Shown: positions 47,752-60,795, counted from the stretch's first letter. The stretch is 64,000 bases of DNA from Xestospongia muta (GCA_963693285.1 OY848917.1:19945745-20009744); one strand, 5' to 3'. Notes: generated by a model from the letters alone, not told the origin. Program-made: numbers and translations.

Positions 47752-50700
47752 ATGGATATTAGAGTAGAAACAAATATGTCTAGCAAATCCAGTAGATCTG
47801 ACTCTGATGTTGGCGCATTGAGTGTACAACAGTCTGTGCAAAGCCTATCTCAGGCTAGTACTCAATCTTCAGATAACTCCGGTCTTCACAGTGATATTGG
47901 CACTAAGTCCACAAATATGGTTACCTATGAAATGACAAAGCCAGGAGACACAAAGACGCAATCTAGTGACGAAACAGTACCGTCAGATCAGCGTCTTTCT
48001 AGTAGTGAATCAAGTTTATCTGATTCTTATGATAATAGAGCTAGTCGCGAAGGTAGTAGTGGATCTGCTAACGTTAGTAGTGATGAGAGTGATGAAGATG
48101 AAAATACTAATGAAGATGAGGAAGGTAATACAGTTATTAGTTTTGGTAATAGTTATTTACCCATCAGATGGTCCAGGGCTGTGAACATTTAACTCACTGC
48201 ATCAAATCTTGTCTGTAAATCACCGATATTTCTATAAGATAGTATTTAAGACCCAACTAACCACATACACTCACTTATTCTTGTGAGCTAGACTCAACCC
48301 TTTATTCTTAGTCTCGTGAGCCAGATCCATCCCTAAACAGAGTTGGATCTAACTGGCTTGTGAGACTAGTACTCTCTATAATTCATCAACATAAAAGTGT
48401 AATTGAAGACACTTTGTTATAGTTTGGTTGATAACAGCAAGTGTGAATAGTGGAATATATCACGTTATAATGACAAAATGCAAGTTAGGCTTAGTGTTAA
48501 TTGTTTGATTTTTTTTGTTTTAGGCTCTCTCTTTAGCAGTAACAGTGACACAACATCTGATACATCATTGCAAATAGAAGAAAAATTTAAGAAGGATCAT
48601 TCATTAGTACCTAGTAGCATTGCCCATAAGCAGATTTTCTTAACAGAGCCAGTTGATTCCTTTAAAACAAGCAATTTATCTGGACTGTTATTTAAGGCTA
48701 TTGAGCAAGGTGATACAGAAAGAGTTAAGCAACTTCTTAAAGATGGTGCCAGTGTGAAGTTTTGCGATAAGCACAAGCGGACTCCACTTCATACTGCATG
48801 TAGTCTTGGACACTTGACTATAGTTCAGCTTCTCATCTCTTTTGGCAGTAATATTGATGCATGCTCACTTAACAAACAAACGCCATTACACGAGGCTTGT
48901 ATTGGCGGCCATGTTAAGATCATTCAATTATTAATACCTGAGGTAGCTGATCTAGATTATGTGGACCATCTTGGACGTTCAGCTGCTCACTACTGTGCCC
49001 TTCATGGCGAAGTAAATTGCCTTAATCTTTTATGTAACCAAGGTCAGAGTTCAAACATAATTCATTTAAGTAAATATTAAATTTTGATTGGCTGTGCTTA
49101 TTGATCAATGTAATATAATAATTAAAATAACACATCAATATTGATATTGACTGAGTTGTGCAAACAATAGGGAAAGAAGTGTTCATTATTCATCTTGTTG
49201 TCTTACACAGGAAGTGACATTTGCCTTGAAGATAACTTCAATAGGACTGGAGTTCATCTTGCCGCCATAAAAAACCATTCTTCTATTATTCAATGTTTAA
49301 TGGAAAGAGGAGCAGAACTAGAATCCACTGACCGTGAAGGCAAAACCCCTGCTCATTATGCTGCTCAATATGGTAGTCTTGATTGCTTAAATTTACTACT
49401 AAAAAGTGCAGTGGATATTACTCAAGGTAGATGACATGATAAAAATGACTAGTTGTTAATCTTGATACGACAATGTTTGCTTTATAATGGATTGCTCTCA
49501 TAGGTGACCTGACTGGGAGTCAACCTGTTCATGAAGCTGCCTCTCATGATCAGGTCGAGTGTCTGAAGATGCTATTGAAAAGAGGAGCAAAGTGCTCTGA
49601 TGTTGATTACAAAGGAAGAAATGTTATTCATCAGGTAAGTACAGAGAATAGAATTTAACAAACAGTATCGATATTTGTCTTATTTAGGCTGCTCAGAGTA
49701 ATGCTGTAGATTGTCTTCATTGGGTACTAGCTACAGGTCGACTTGGACCCAATACTCCAGATTGTATGTCATATTTACTATGAATATTGTTATAGTTTGT
49801 ACTATGAATATTGTTATAGTTTGCACTATGAATATTGTTATAGTTCGTACTATGTTATAGTATTGAAACACCAAGCATACACAATGAAGCCAGTATTATT
49901 GACACTTTATGTACACGAATCAACTTATGTTTGTTTAGAACAATTTGCAATATTCATTGAATTAATGCACTTTATAATCCATTCATTATAGATGCAGGTA
50001 ATACTGGACTACACTTTGCTGCTACTGGTGGTCATTCTGAAGCTTACTATTGCCTGTTACAACATGGTGCTAATTCAGGAATTCATAACAAAGAGGGTAA
50101 TAATCCTTTAGATGTAGCTCGTAGACATGGAAAACCACAAGCCATTGGTAAAGCTAGTAAGTGTCTAAAGTTATCGTATTAACATTTTAGACCTAATTTA
50201 TGATAGTTGATGGTTTGAAGAAATGCAAATGGTGTGCTAATGAGGAGCAATTGAGAGATAGGCAGACAATGTCCCCATCTTCATCAATCAAACTCAAAAT
50301 TAGTGCAAACAAAGAGACATTATTTACTTTACAGCCCTCCTCCTCAAGGTATTCAGTATAAGTATAGGATCATACATGGTTAATAGTAAGTATTGGATCA
50401 TACATGGTTAATAGTAAGTATAGGGTCATACATAGTTAATAGTAAGTATAGGGTCATACATGGTTAATACTAAGTATTGGGTCATACATAGTTAATAGTA
50501 AGTATTGGGTCATACATAGTTAATAGTAAGTATAGGGTCATACATGGTTAATACTAAGTATTGGGTCATACATGGTTAATAGTAAGTATTGGGTCATACA
50601 TGGTTAATAGTAAGTATTGGGTCATACATGGTTAATAGTAAGTATTGGGTCATACATGGTTAATAGTAAGTATTGGATCATACATGGTTAATAGTAAGTA

Positions 50701-52302
50701 TTGAGTCATACATGGTTAATAGTAAGTATTGAGTCATACATGGTTAATAGTAAGTATTGAGTCATACATGGTTAATAGTAAGTATTGAGTCATACATGGT
50801 TAATAGTAAGTATTGGATCATACATGGTTAATAGTAAGTATTGGGTCATACATGGTTAATAGTAAGTATTGGGTCATACATGGTTAATAGTAAGTATAGG
50901 GTCATACATGGTTAATAGTAAGTATTGGGTCATACATGGTTAATAGTAAGTATAGGATCATACATGGTTAATAGTAAGTATAGGATCATACATGGTTAAT
51001 AGTAAGTATAGGGTCATACATGGTTAATAGTAAGTATTGGGTCATACATGGTTAATAGTAAGTATAGGGTCATACATGGTTAATAGTAAGTATTGGGTCA
51101 TACATGGTTAATAGTAAGTATTGGGTCATACATGGTTAATAGTAAGTATAGGGTCATACATGGTTAATAGTAAGTATAGGATCATACATGGTTAATAGTA
51201 AGTATAGGGTCATACATGGTTAATAGTAAGTATTGGGTCATACATGGTTAATAGTAAGTATTGGGTCATACATGGTTAATAGTAAGTATAGGGTCATACA
51301 TGGTTAATAGTAAGTATTGGGTCATACATGGTTAATAGTAAGTATTGGGTCATACATGGTTAATAGTAAGTATAGGGTCATACATGGTTAATAGTAAGTA
51401 TAGGATCATACATGGTTAATAGTAAGTATAGGGTCATACATGGTTAATAGTAAGTATTGGGTCATACATGGTTAATAGTAAGTATTGGGTCATACATGGT
51501 TAATAGTAAGTATAGGGTCATACATGGTTAATAGTAAGTATTGGGTCATACATGGTTAATAGTAAGTATAGGGTCATACATGGTTAATAGTAAGTATTGG
51601 GTCATACATGGTTAATAGTAAGTATAGGGTCATACATGGTTAATAGTAAGTATAGGATCATACATGGTTAATAGTAAGTATAGGGTCATACATGGTTAAT
51701 AGTAAGTATTGGGTCATACATGGTTAATAGTAAGTATTGGGTCATACATGGTTAATAGTAAGTATAGGGTCATACATGGTTAATAGTAAGTATTGGGTCA
51801 TACATGGTTAATAGTAAGTATTGGGTCATACATGGTTAATACTAAGGTAGACATCAGAAAATATATTTGACTTGTGCAAGTAACAATATAATTTCTAAAT
51901 GTTGACCCTAGTACAATTTAGAATCTAACTGTAATTTTAACTTTAACTATTATATATCCTTTTTAATGGTTAAATAAAGGTAGTTGAATTATCTGATAAG
52001 ATGGTTTGTGTATTAAATTCTAAATCAATTTTTGCCAAATAGTTTGTACATCTGGTTTAGGGATTTATAACCAGTTACTGTATTTATTGTACTTCTCTAA
52101 ATATAACTGAATAATACATATATATTGCTCAATAGTACATATTATGGTTGTAATATTATGTACTGTGTTTAATTGTTTTAGATCGTTGGGATGTCTAAGG
52201 CCAAAACGTTCTCAAGGTGAAAAACATTTCATGAAAAAGACTGCAGTCAGTACCAATTCTTCACACATACTAGCAGCCAAATACTATGGACCATCCAATT
52301 GA
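47752..52302 (+). CDS. Ankyrin-repeat protein with acidic/Ser-rich N-terminus
   Basis: Eight exons in consistent phase: 47752-48124, 48524-49042, 49211-49426, 49504-49634, 49688-49763, 49992-50156, 50207-50348 and 52182-52302. Total 1,743 bp, 580 residues. Residues 1-175 are low-complexity, rich in Ser, Asp and Glu (SSDESDEDENTNEDEEG). From about residue 178 to 440 there are roughly eight ankyrin repeats, e.g. RTPLHTACSLGHLTIVQLLI, QTPLHEACIGGHVKIIQLLI, KTPAHYAAQYGSLDCLNLLL, NTGLHFAATGGHSEAYYCLL. The C-terminal part is basic with a KCKWCANEEQ stretch and ends in KYYGPSN. No other domain was recognised, so it is probably an intracellular scaffold with unknown partner. An in-frame second ATG lies eight codons in. 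The last intron contains the 28-bp minisatellite. Confidence 0.85.
48310..48367. repeat. Intronic hairpin in ankyrin intron 1
   Basis: AGTCTCGTGAGCCAGATCCA at 48310-48329 pairs imperfectly with TGGATCTAACTGGCTTGTGA (48344-48363, continuing GACT) across a short loop. It looks like a small hairpin or MITE remnant. Confidence 0.6.
49776..49861. repeat. 24-bp tandem repeat in ankyrin intron 5
   Basis: Three full copies and one partial copy of a 24-bp unit containing TATGAATATTGTTATAGTT. It lies in the intron between exons 49688-49763 and 49992-50156. The open frame across it (repeating YYEYCYSL) is incidental. Confidence 0.85.
50360..51846. repeat. 28-bp minisatellite, about 53 copies, in the last ankyrin intron
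   Basis: The array occupies most of the 1,833-bp intron between exons 50207-50348 and 52182-52302. Each unit contains AATAGTAAGTAT and TCATACATGG. Units differ mainly at one core: AGGGTC, TGGGTC, AGGATC, TGGATC or TGAGTC. The first seven units also vary at CATGG/CATAG and AGT/ACT. From about 51150 onward the variants follow a repeated eight-unit order (AGGGTC, AGGATC, AGGGTC, TGGGTC, TGGGTC, AGGGTC, TGGGTC, TGGGTC). Units abut directly without spacers. Confidence 0.97.
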
Positions 52303-52471
52303 AATATTGATGTATTTTGGTATATAATATTATGTACCTTTTCAGAGTTATATTCTATTATTGAAGGAGGGGCTACCTGTACAGATTCACAGGAAGTGAA
52401 TCCATGTATTATAGTGTACTTCTAAGGAAGGCTTTTCTTTAAGGGGTTACTTCATAGTATTACTCTTAAGA

Positions 52472-55314
52472 ATGACAAGTTCAGATAAAGTAGGGACAAA
52501 AAGTCAAACTGAACTCCCTACAAGTAGAGCTGGACTGCCATCACCCTCAGGTCAATTTGAAGTGGGATATGTTGATTTAATGCAAGAACCAGGTCTACTT
52601 ATTAGATTGTTTTATCCAACTCAATTTGGACTAGCTACCCAGTATGAGTATGCTCAATGGTCACCACATCCAAATTATCTGGAAAGAACAGTTGATTTCT
52701 GGGGAAGTCACATTTCTGATTTTTTTCATTCTCCACCTCTTCCTTGTTATGTTGGTAAGTGAAAAAAGAAGAGTGTTATATTTACATTGCTGGTAGAGAC
52801 TTGAGATCTTACTTCAATGTAAATTGTATTAAAGGTTTAATCCTTAGCTTGTTCATTAGTATAGAGATATGACTTGAGTATGGTGAGTTTTCATCATTAT
52901 GTTAGACACAATTTTCTTTTAAGTAAATGATGTAGGCTTGCTCATAGATATCCTCAAAAATTTGGGGTAGAATAAGTTTAATGGCAACAGAACAAACAAA
53001 TATAGTTATAGTAGAACAGTAAAGAGAAGGCCTATAAATATTATATACTCTTAATTCTTAAGGAATCTGAATCTTTGTTTGAATTTTGTGTTAGTGGCTC
53101 TTGCAAACATATGAATAGACTTTCACTGTTCATTTCACTTATTTACACTCGCAAATGCACTTAAAGTCAGTCAGAATGACAGGATAAATATTGATACTTG
53201 ATAAAAACAATTTTCATTCTCGTTCTCTTTTCTATTTTTTGGTTTGACCTTGTTATTATAGGGATCATTTATATACCATTTAGATCCAGGTATTCCTTCA
53301 CTTTATGGAGCACCTCTTATTAAACTAACTTCATTGTCACAGGTGTCTATTCCATTGACTGATATAACAGGTTAGCAGAAGTTTATTGTTAAACACAAAC
53401 CCAATATTTATGATATAATGTGACTGCTAGCTTTATGAATTAATCAACATTATTAAACACAGGTCGTCTTCCAGTCATTGTGTTCTCACATGGTTTGGTT
53501 GCATTTCGTGGTTCTCATAGTGGTATTTGTATTGACCTAGCATCTCATGGCTATGTGATTGCTGCTGTAGAGCACAAAGATGGATCTGCTTGTACTAGTT
53601 TGCATCGTGTACCAGGACATGGAGTAAAAGAGGGAGACTATGATCAATATATAGATGAATGGATACCTCATCAGATGCCAGAAGATGATGACTTTTCATT
53701 AAGAAGCAGACAGGTTAGATGAAAATACATGTTATGATTTATTTGTAGTGCATGTATTATTGCTCCTTCTATAGTTATGGATAGCAATTGTCAATATTGT
53801 AGGTCAAAATAAGATGTCATGAAGTATGTCAGTCATTAGATCTTCTTCATACACTAAACAATGGAGGACAGATATATAATATGATGGGAAGAGATTATGA
53901 CTTCTCTCAATTTGTAGGTCGACTTGATCTTGACTTAGCTGCTGTGATAGGTCATTCATTTGGTGCAGCAACGGCACTAACTGTACTCAGAGAAGATCAA
54001 AGATTTGTGTAAGTAATGATTTATCATGATTTATAATGTCAACTTTATTCTAACTAAAGAACACTAATTATGGGTTTATCATGTGGTATGAATTAATTTA
54101 CTTTAAAATATTAATAGTGGTTAGATATTTATTATGGACTACAATTTAGGACCACACTTATGTATAGAAAGCTTATAGTAGTTTTGTTTTGTTAATGCTT
54201 GTTCTGTTTGTGTGTGTGCATAACACAAATTAATATGGATCTAAGTCAAATTAATTGATTGTCATGCAATAATGTTATAATTATGTTTATGTCAGAATGT
54301 ATCTAGCACAACAAGAGTTTCGTTATGAACAATCAAAATAATAGAGAGTATGTGAAATGGACAGATGCATACATAATTTATAATGTCAAAGGAGAAGTGA
54401 ATTTTGTTGGATGAAGTTAACACGTAGTAATCAATGTAGCATTGCAATTAATGATTATAATAATAAACATTGTATATGTATAACACAGTGCCATAGAACT
54501 CTAACCTGTGAAATATTGTTTGCAAGATAGTGGTAATTGATTGATGTTTTATTTTGTGTTTCTATAGGTGTGGTATAGCACTTGACATTTGGACATTTCC
54601 TTTGCATCAAGACTTTTATGCTACTAAATTAACTCAACCAGTACTTTTCATTAACAGCTATGAATTTCTAAAACAAGCTAAAAATTTGGAAGGTGTTTTA
54701 AAACTTTTAAAATCTCCAAATGAAAATGGTAATCTTTACTATCTGATGATCAATGTTATCTTTTTATAATATAATATTATATTACTGTTATGATGTATAA
54801 TTTATATTGTAATTTACACTGACAGGTATTGTCTCTAGCTTTAATTTTAACATTGTGATATTGTTTTCATTATGTAGGTATATCAGAGTCTTCCATGTTG
54901 ACAGTAAGGTATCATGTTTATATCATTATTGTTATAGTAGTCAGACAACATTATGATTACCATATGTAGCAGTATTGGTACTAGTTTATGACGTGTTGCT
55001 GTTTAAGTATTTATTTTAATACAGAGGATCAGTACATACAAGTCAAATAGATATTCCATTTGTCATACCAAATATATCAATGAAGTATCAATCAAGACTA
55101 GACAAATATGTAGTCTTTGATGTTAACATGGAATTATGTAACACTTTTCTTAAGAGATTTTTACACAAAGGTAATTAACATCTTTTACCTACATGCAGTG
55201 CTGGTTATCTTAATTATTATAGATCCTACCTATCAAAGTTTTATTCCTAACTTGGATGGAGGGGACAAAGCATCAGAACATATTATATTTGGTACCAATA
55301 CAGAACAATCCTGA
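52472..55314 (+). CDS. PAF-acetylhydrolase (PLA2G7/PAFAH2 family), first tandem copy
   Basis: Eight exons: 52472-52754, 53284-53370, 53463-53713, 53803-54008, 54568-54728, 54878-54908, 55025-55170 and 55223-55314. Total 1,257 bp, 418 residues, the family's usual size. It hydrolyses the sn-2 acetyl or short oxidised acyl chain of PAF-like phospholipids. Key parts: oxyanion-loop VIVFSHGL (about 128-135), DLASHGYVIAAVEHKDGSA, nucleophile elbow GHSFG with Ser about 259, CGIALDIWTFPL with Asp about 282, and GSVHTSQ with His about 344. These match the human triad spacing closely. No signal peptide is evident, so an intracellular type-II-like enzyme is favoured. The start at 52472 matches the inner Met of the second copy. 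At the residue after SHGL it has Val where the second copy and human have Gly. Confidence 0.88.
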
Positions 55315-55403
55315 AGCATATAATCAATATGTGCTCTCAATAATAATTTTGCGGTAGTTAAATTGTAAATTATGACTTTGTAAAATGATGTCATAGACTA
55401 ACA

Positions 55404-58400
55404 ATGAATAATTTATATTTGAGGGGAGGGGCTATGATCAGTAGCTTCTTTAGCAAAGTCTTTTTCAAGAGAGATTGTACAGCATTTCTTCGAAGAATGG
55501 CTACCTCAAGTAAATTAGGAACAAGAAGTCAAACTGAACTCCCTAGAAGTAGAGCTGGACTGCCATTACCCTCAGGTCAATTTGAAGTGGGATGCATTGA
55601 TTTAAATCAAGAACCAGGTCTACTTATTAGATTGTTTTATCCAACTCAATTTGGACTAGCTACCCAGTATAAGTATGCTCAATGGTCACCACATCCAAAT
55701 TATCTGGAAAGAACAGTTGATTTCTTGGAAGGGCAGACTTCTGATTTTTTTCATTCTCCACCTCTTCCTTGTTATGTTGGTAAGTGAAAACACACATGGT
55801 AATATGGTGTATAATTGAGAGCATTATATATGTATATATTTAATGATGACGTGTAACATTATGTTCCCATGGCTACATATAAATAACTTGATGATCCATA
55901 AGAATGTACATAAAAACACTCTTTACTCTTTAAGGATACAGTATTATGGCATTAGTCTTACACATAATTATTCTACAGGTTTCTATCTACTAATGGTATG
56001 ATAAATGGTACGTATTACTACTGACTTTGTAATAGCTTCTATATACTTAATGACAGAGATCACAAGTAATTATCATTTACTTGTACTTATTAGATCCTGA
56101 TGTTCCAGCACTTTATGGAGCACCTCTTATTAAACCTACTTCATCATCACAGATTCCATCTACTGATATAACAGGTTAGCATAAGTATCATTGTTGATAT
56201 AATAATTAATATTCAACGTAGGTCCTCTACCGATCATTGTATTCTCACATGGATTGGGTGCATTTCGTAGTGCATACAGTGGTATTTGTATTGACCTAGC
56301 ATCTCATGGCTATGTGATTGCTGCTGTAGAACACAAAGATGGATCTGCTTGTACTAGTTTGTGTCGTATACCAGGACATGGAGTAAAGGAGGGTGATTAT
56401 AATCAATATATAGATGAATGGATACCTCATCTAAAGCCTGGAGATGATGAATTTTCATTAAGAAACAAGCAGGTATTCCTAGACTATATCTGTGAATAAT
56501 ATTCAATAATTAGCAATATTTTTTTATCTTTGATCTATATGTAATACTATATTAGCTATGGAATATTTGTATGATCTATAATGAAGAACAGATGACAGTT
56601 GTGCATATCAACTGTGTTGTTAAGCAATTAATGATTTTCTTAACATGTAAAAATATTATATATAAAGACATGGTTGTGATATTCTCTTGTAATTATATTG
56701 TTGTCTTTTTTTAAGTTGACTTGTTAACTTGTTATGTTGTAGGTCAAAATAAGATGTCGTGAAGTATGTCAGTCATTAGATCTTCTTCATACACTAAACA
56801 ATGGAGGACAGATATATAATATGATGGGAGGAGATTATGACTTCTCTCAATTTGTAGGTCGACTTGATCTTGACTTAGCTGCTGTTGTAGGTCATTCATT
56901 TGGTGCCGCAACAGCACTAACTGCACTCAGAGAAGATCAAAGATTTGTGTAAGTAATGATTTAACAATGAGTCATATTAAAAATGTTTTTTAAAAGTCTA
57001 AATCCCAGGATTAATACTGTATATGTATTTTACTATATCTGTTCTTTAGTTTCAGTAAGTCAATGGATGACTTTTTATATTGTATATTACATAGCTCAAG
57101 GCTCTACCCTTATTGTTTAGTTATTACAAAGCATGTATTTACGTCATTCCTACTGTTCCAGATTGTGTTGTATTGTGTTAATTATTAGCTATATATGTAG
57201 CTTGATTTTATTATAAAATAGTTTCATAAAGTCTTATGGATATAAGGACATCCCTCACTTTGTGTTCCTGTAGGTGTGGTATAGCACTTGACATTTGGAC
57301 ATTTCCTTTGGATCAAGACTTTTACACTGTTGGACTAACACTACCAGTACTTTTTATTAACAGCTATGTATTTCTTAAATGGGCTATGAATTTAGAAGGT
57401 GTTTTAAAGCTATTAAAATCTCCAAACGAAAATGGTAAGCTACTCTATTTGATACTTTGATACTTTGCATCTTTCTTATTCTCACTTCATCTACTCTCAT
57501 TTTGTCTACTTCTGTAAATGTTAGTAAGAGTTTAAAGTTTTTGGAGTACTCCACAATGTCTCTAGATTTTTTGAAAGATAAAATAGGAATGGATATAATG
57601 TGAGATCAGTTTATGATCAAACAATGTTTGTGTAGATTAAAGTACAAATGTACGATTTCTAGCTTTAAAATTATGATCTCACTTTTATAGGTATCTCAGA
57701 GTCCTCCCTGTTAACAGTAAGGTATGTTCATATTATTATACAGCTTTTGTATGTAGACTGTTAATGTGATTTATACCATAGATTGGGAAACTTTCACATT
57801 ACATAATTTTTATGTAAAAATTTAAATGTTGTATAAATTTTGAACAGAAGAAGTGTGCACTAAAATTTATTAAGCAATTGCATGTGGCTATATGGAGGAT
57901 GATAACCTTTTGGATCTGTCAGTCCAACTGTAGGTTTCAGATATCTCAAAAGAGCCATCTCAGTTGTATCTGCATTTTAAACACTTTCAAGTCCACCATG
58001 TAATATGTGCAATACATACTGTAAACATTCCTACCATGAATATTTCAATGTGTGTGTTTATTTCTTGTACATTGTCCAATGTTTGAGCTTTTTTTCACAA
58101 TGAAACTTTCCCAATTTATGTTAATCTTAATAATAAGAGTTAGTATAATAGACTTGTAATCTGTACATATTTTTAAGTATTTATTTTAATACAGGGGATC
58201 AGTACATACAAATCAAATGGATATTCCATTTGTCATACCAAATATATCAATGAAGTATCAATCAAGACTAGACAAATATGTAGTCTTTGATATTAACATG
58301 GAATTATGTAACACTTTTCTTAAGAGATTTTTACACAAAGGTAAGTAATATCTATTACCTACATGTAGTGCTGGTTATCTTAATTATTATAGATCCTACC

Positions 58401-58487
58401 TATCAAAGTTTTATTCCTAACTTGGATGGAGGGGACAAAGCATCAGAGCATATTATATTTGGTACCAATATAAAACCTAAACTTTGA
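55404..58487 (+). CDS. PAF-acetylhydrolase (PLA2G7/PAFAH2 family), second tandem copy
   Basis: Eight exons with the same phases as the upstream copy: 55404-55779, 56094-56174, 56222-56472, 56743-56948, 57274-57434, 57691-57721, 58195-58340 and 58393-58487. Total 1,347 bp, 448 residues from the first ATG, or 417 from the inner ATG at 55497 that aligns with the first copy. The extra 31 residues (SSFFSKVFFKRDCTAFLRR) are basic and hydrophobic and could act as a targeting or anchor peptide. The family features are all present: VFSHGLGAFRSAYSG, GHSFGAATALTALRED, CGIALDIWTFPLDQ and GSVHTNQ. Only 90 bp separate it from the stop of the first copy. Exons are very similar between copies while introns have diverged, so this duplication is older than the 23-kb one. 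Confidence 0.88.
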
Positions 58488-58729
58488 AGGAAAATACTTT
58501 TTTAGGATGCTAACAGTATAATTGTATTGTCTAATTACTGTAATATATGTATCATTATGTTGTTAAATGACTTATATGTGTATGCTATTATATTTTAATG
58601 GTTTGTCAGTAAAAGACTTCCTTGTTGTGATGCTCATTTAAATCATTTTATAAACTCTACATTTCCATTTTTATGGCCACTAGTGTAGCATGGTCCACGT
58701 TAAAATTGCATTTTTTAAAAATGTGCATT
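58488..58729. other. 3' flank of second PAF-acetylhydrolase; no gene seen
   Basis: AT-rich sequence with no coding signal, running up to the hairpin element. Confidence 0.5.
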
Positions 58730-59090
58730 CATATGTAGAGTTATAATGGGCATTTGTAAAGCTTTTCATGGTTAGCCTCTGAGTTACGTTGACAACTAGA
58801 TGTTTACCCTTACTGATGCCTAATTAAAGTTACCATCACTAGCTTTATTCTTTTAATACTTACTCAGTTATCAATTATATATCATCAAAATTAATTGTAA
58901 TGTGAATGCATACCTGTGGAATCCCTTAATACGAGCTGTACAAATCAATTAACAAGCTAAATAATAATAATAAAGCTAGTGATGGTAACTTTAATTAGGC
59001 ATCAGTAAGGGTAACCATCTAGTTATCAATGAAACTCAAGAGACTAGTCATGAAAAGCTTTACAAATGCCCATTGTAAGTCTACATATGT
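58730..59090. mobile_element. MITE-like element with arms of about 120 bp
   Basis: The left arm 58730-58849 (CATATGTAGAGTTATAATGG...) and right arm 58969-59090 (...CATTGTAAGTCTACATATG) are long near-perfect inverted repeats sharing GGGCATTTGTAAAGCTTTTC, CCTTACTGATGCCTAATTAA and GTTACCATCACTAGCTTTAT. The 119-bp loop has no coding capacity. Confidence 0.8.
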
Positions 59091-59426
59091 ATCATTCATA
59101 TAAATATTTATACATGTAATTGCATATATGCCAATTAAGATAGCCAGCCTTAAATATATTTGATTGCCTTTAATGTAAACACTACCTTGTTTAGCAAGCC
59201 ATATACATTTGTTAATAGACTGTACATGAATGCAAAAGATAAGAAGTTGGTTATTTATATTTCTATAGTTTTAAAATGTGTTACAATATAATGTTTTGAA
59301 ATCATAATTTCTGTAATCAATCACAAATTATTTTAATACTTACTCAGTTATCAATTACTGTCAAAATTAAGTATAAGGTGAATGCATACCTGTGGAGTCC
59401 CTTGATATACAAATCGATTAACAATT
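58851..59426. repeat. Direct repeat pair, about 100 bp (58851-58954 and 59331-59426)
   Basis: The loop of the MITE-like element is repeated in the same orientation at 59331-59426. Both copies share TTTTAATACTTACTCAGTTA and GTGAATGCATACCTGTGGA. Flanking the second copy, GCCAATTAAGATAGCC at 59130-59145 and GGCTATCTATCTTAATTGGC at 59436-59455 form a second, shorter inverted repeat. This suggests a related or nested element spanning about 59130-59455. Confidence 0.65.
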
Positions 59427-59455
59427 TGCAGAGGCTATCTATCTTAATTGGCATC

Positions 59456-60536
59456 TACAAAATCCACTGACTGATTATTCTACTATTTTTTAAACATGGC
59501 AACAAACTTCAATATGGCATATCCCTACAACATGTTAACGCATATATCAACTGTATGTTGCATTAATAAGCCAAAATCAAAATTAAAATGTTAGCCATGC
59601 AACATCTTCTAAACTAAAGTAGCTAAGCATGTAAGGTCAAGTTATAAAACAATATTAATAAATTAAAATGCAGAAATACCCAACTGATAGATGGAGCCTT
59701 GACAATAAACTATGGAATTTTATTAATCCAGGAAGTTACAATTTGTTGAAATAATCAGATATCTATACGAGTCCTTCACAAATTAATAATACTCTCTACA
59801 TGATAATTCTATATAAGTGTATACACAATTATATTCTTTTCCATTGCATTGCATTATTTGCTGTACTTGGTTTCTCAATGGTTTAATAATTAGAGTAACT
59901 AAGGATATATATTAAGTAAATGATATAAAATTTAATATCAACAAAAAATTAATACTTGGATTGTTTAGACATTAGTAGCATAATATTGTAACCGATGCCA
60001 AAGGGGTAGCAATAGTTCCTTTAGATACTGAACAAAAACCAAATTGATATTCTTTTCCAACAACTACCTTCCCAAGTTAAAGGAGTGAACAGGTACAATA
60101 TATGTATAGGTTGTTATGTCAAATGAGTGACTTTTAAGATAAACAGTTATTAGATTCATCAGGTAATGTATTTTTAACTATTAGGAAATGATAATTATGC
60201 ACATTGCATTGTATGATGTCTATTTACCAATCCTTATCATCATCTCATAGAAAAAGAAAACTAAATGACATGAAACTCAAACAATGAAGTGATGTGTTAA
60301 AATGACTCACCACTATTAGTAGTGTATTCCACAATCCTTAGAAAGTCAGTAATTAGTTTTCCTAGCATGTGCAGTTAGCACACATGTAGTATTTAATTCA
60401 TAATGTTGCAATTGAATTTCAATAATTACAGTAAAAGTATCATCATATGGTATAGTGACATGAACAGACTAGAATTTATATTAATTTTAATAACTAGCTT
60501 GCTTTGCTGCATGTGTAGTTGCTCTAATAAGAAAAC
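59456..60536. other. Gene-free AT-rich stretch
   Basis: I see no open frame of coding character, no RNA gene and no clear repeat between the nested hairpin elements and the transposon. Confidence 0.5.
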
Positions 60537-60540
60537 TTAA

Positions 60541-60764
60541 AGGGTAACTGAAATGCGTATTTTGAAATATTTGAAACTTGGTAATTCGTTAAATAATAAT
60601 ATGATAACATGTAAACCTTACTTGTTTTCTTGAAATGGAACTTTCTTTTGAAATAAAACAAAGTCAAACCTTGCTCAATCACAAGTCAGCCATCTTCTTC
60701 CGGTTTAAGCAGCAAAATCGGCAAAACGCATTATGACATCACAAGATGAACGATGAAGTTGAAC
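60541..60764. repeat. Left terminal inverted repeat
   Basis: 224 bp, complementary to 62328-62553 with about ten differences. The inner end reads ACAAGATGAACGATGAAG, and the TIR ends 31 bp before the THAP start codon, so it probably carries the promoter. Confidence 0.9.
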
Positions 60765-60795
60765 TAAATTGATAGGAAGTGTGAACTATTGGAAA

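Noticed and set aside
47966..48184. Second plus-strand frame overlapping ankyrin exon 1
   Set aside because: Shadow frame of the acidic N-terminal exon; the other frame splices in phase into the ankyrin repeats.
49743..49991. Open frame with repeated YYEYCYSL
   Set aside because: It lies across the 24-bp intronic tandem repeat between two well-supported ankyrin exons.
50360..51846. Regular 28-bp repeats resembling a CRISPR array
   Set aside because: Units are directly adjacent with no spacers, lie in an intron of an animal gene, and have no cas genes nearby.
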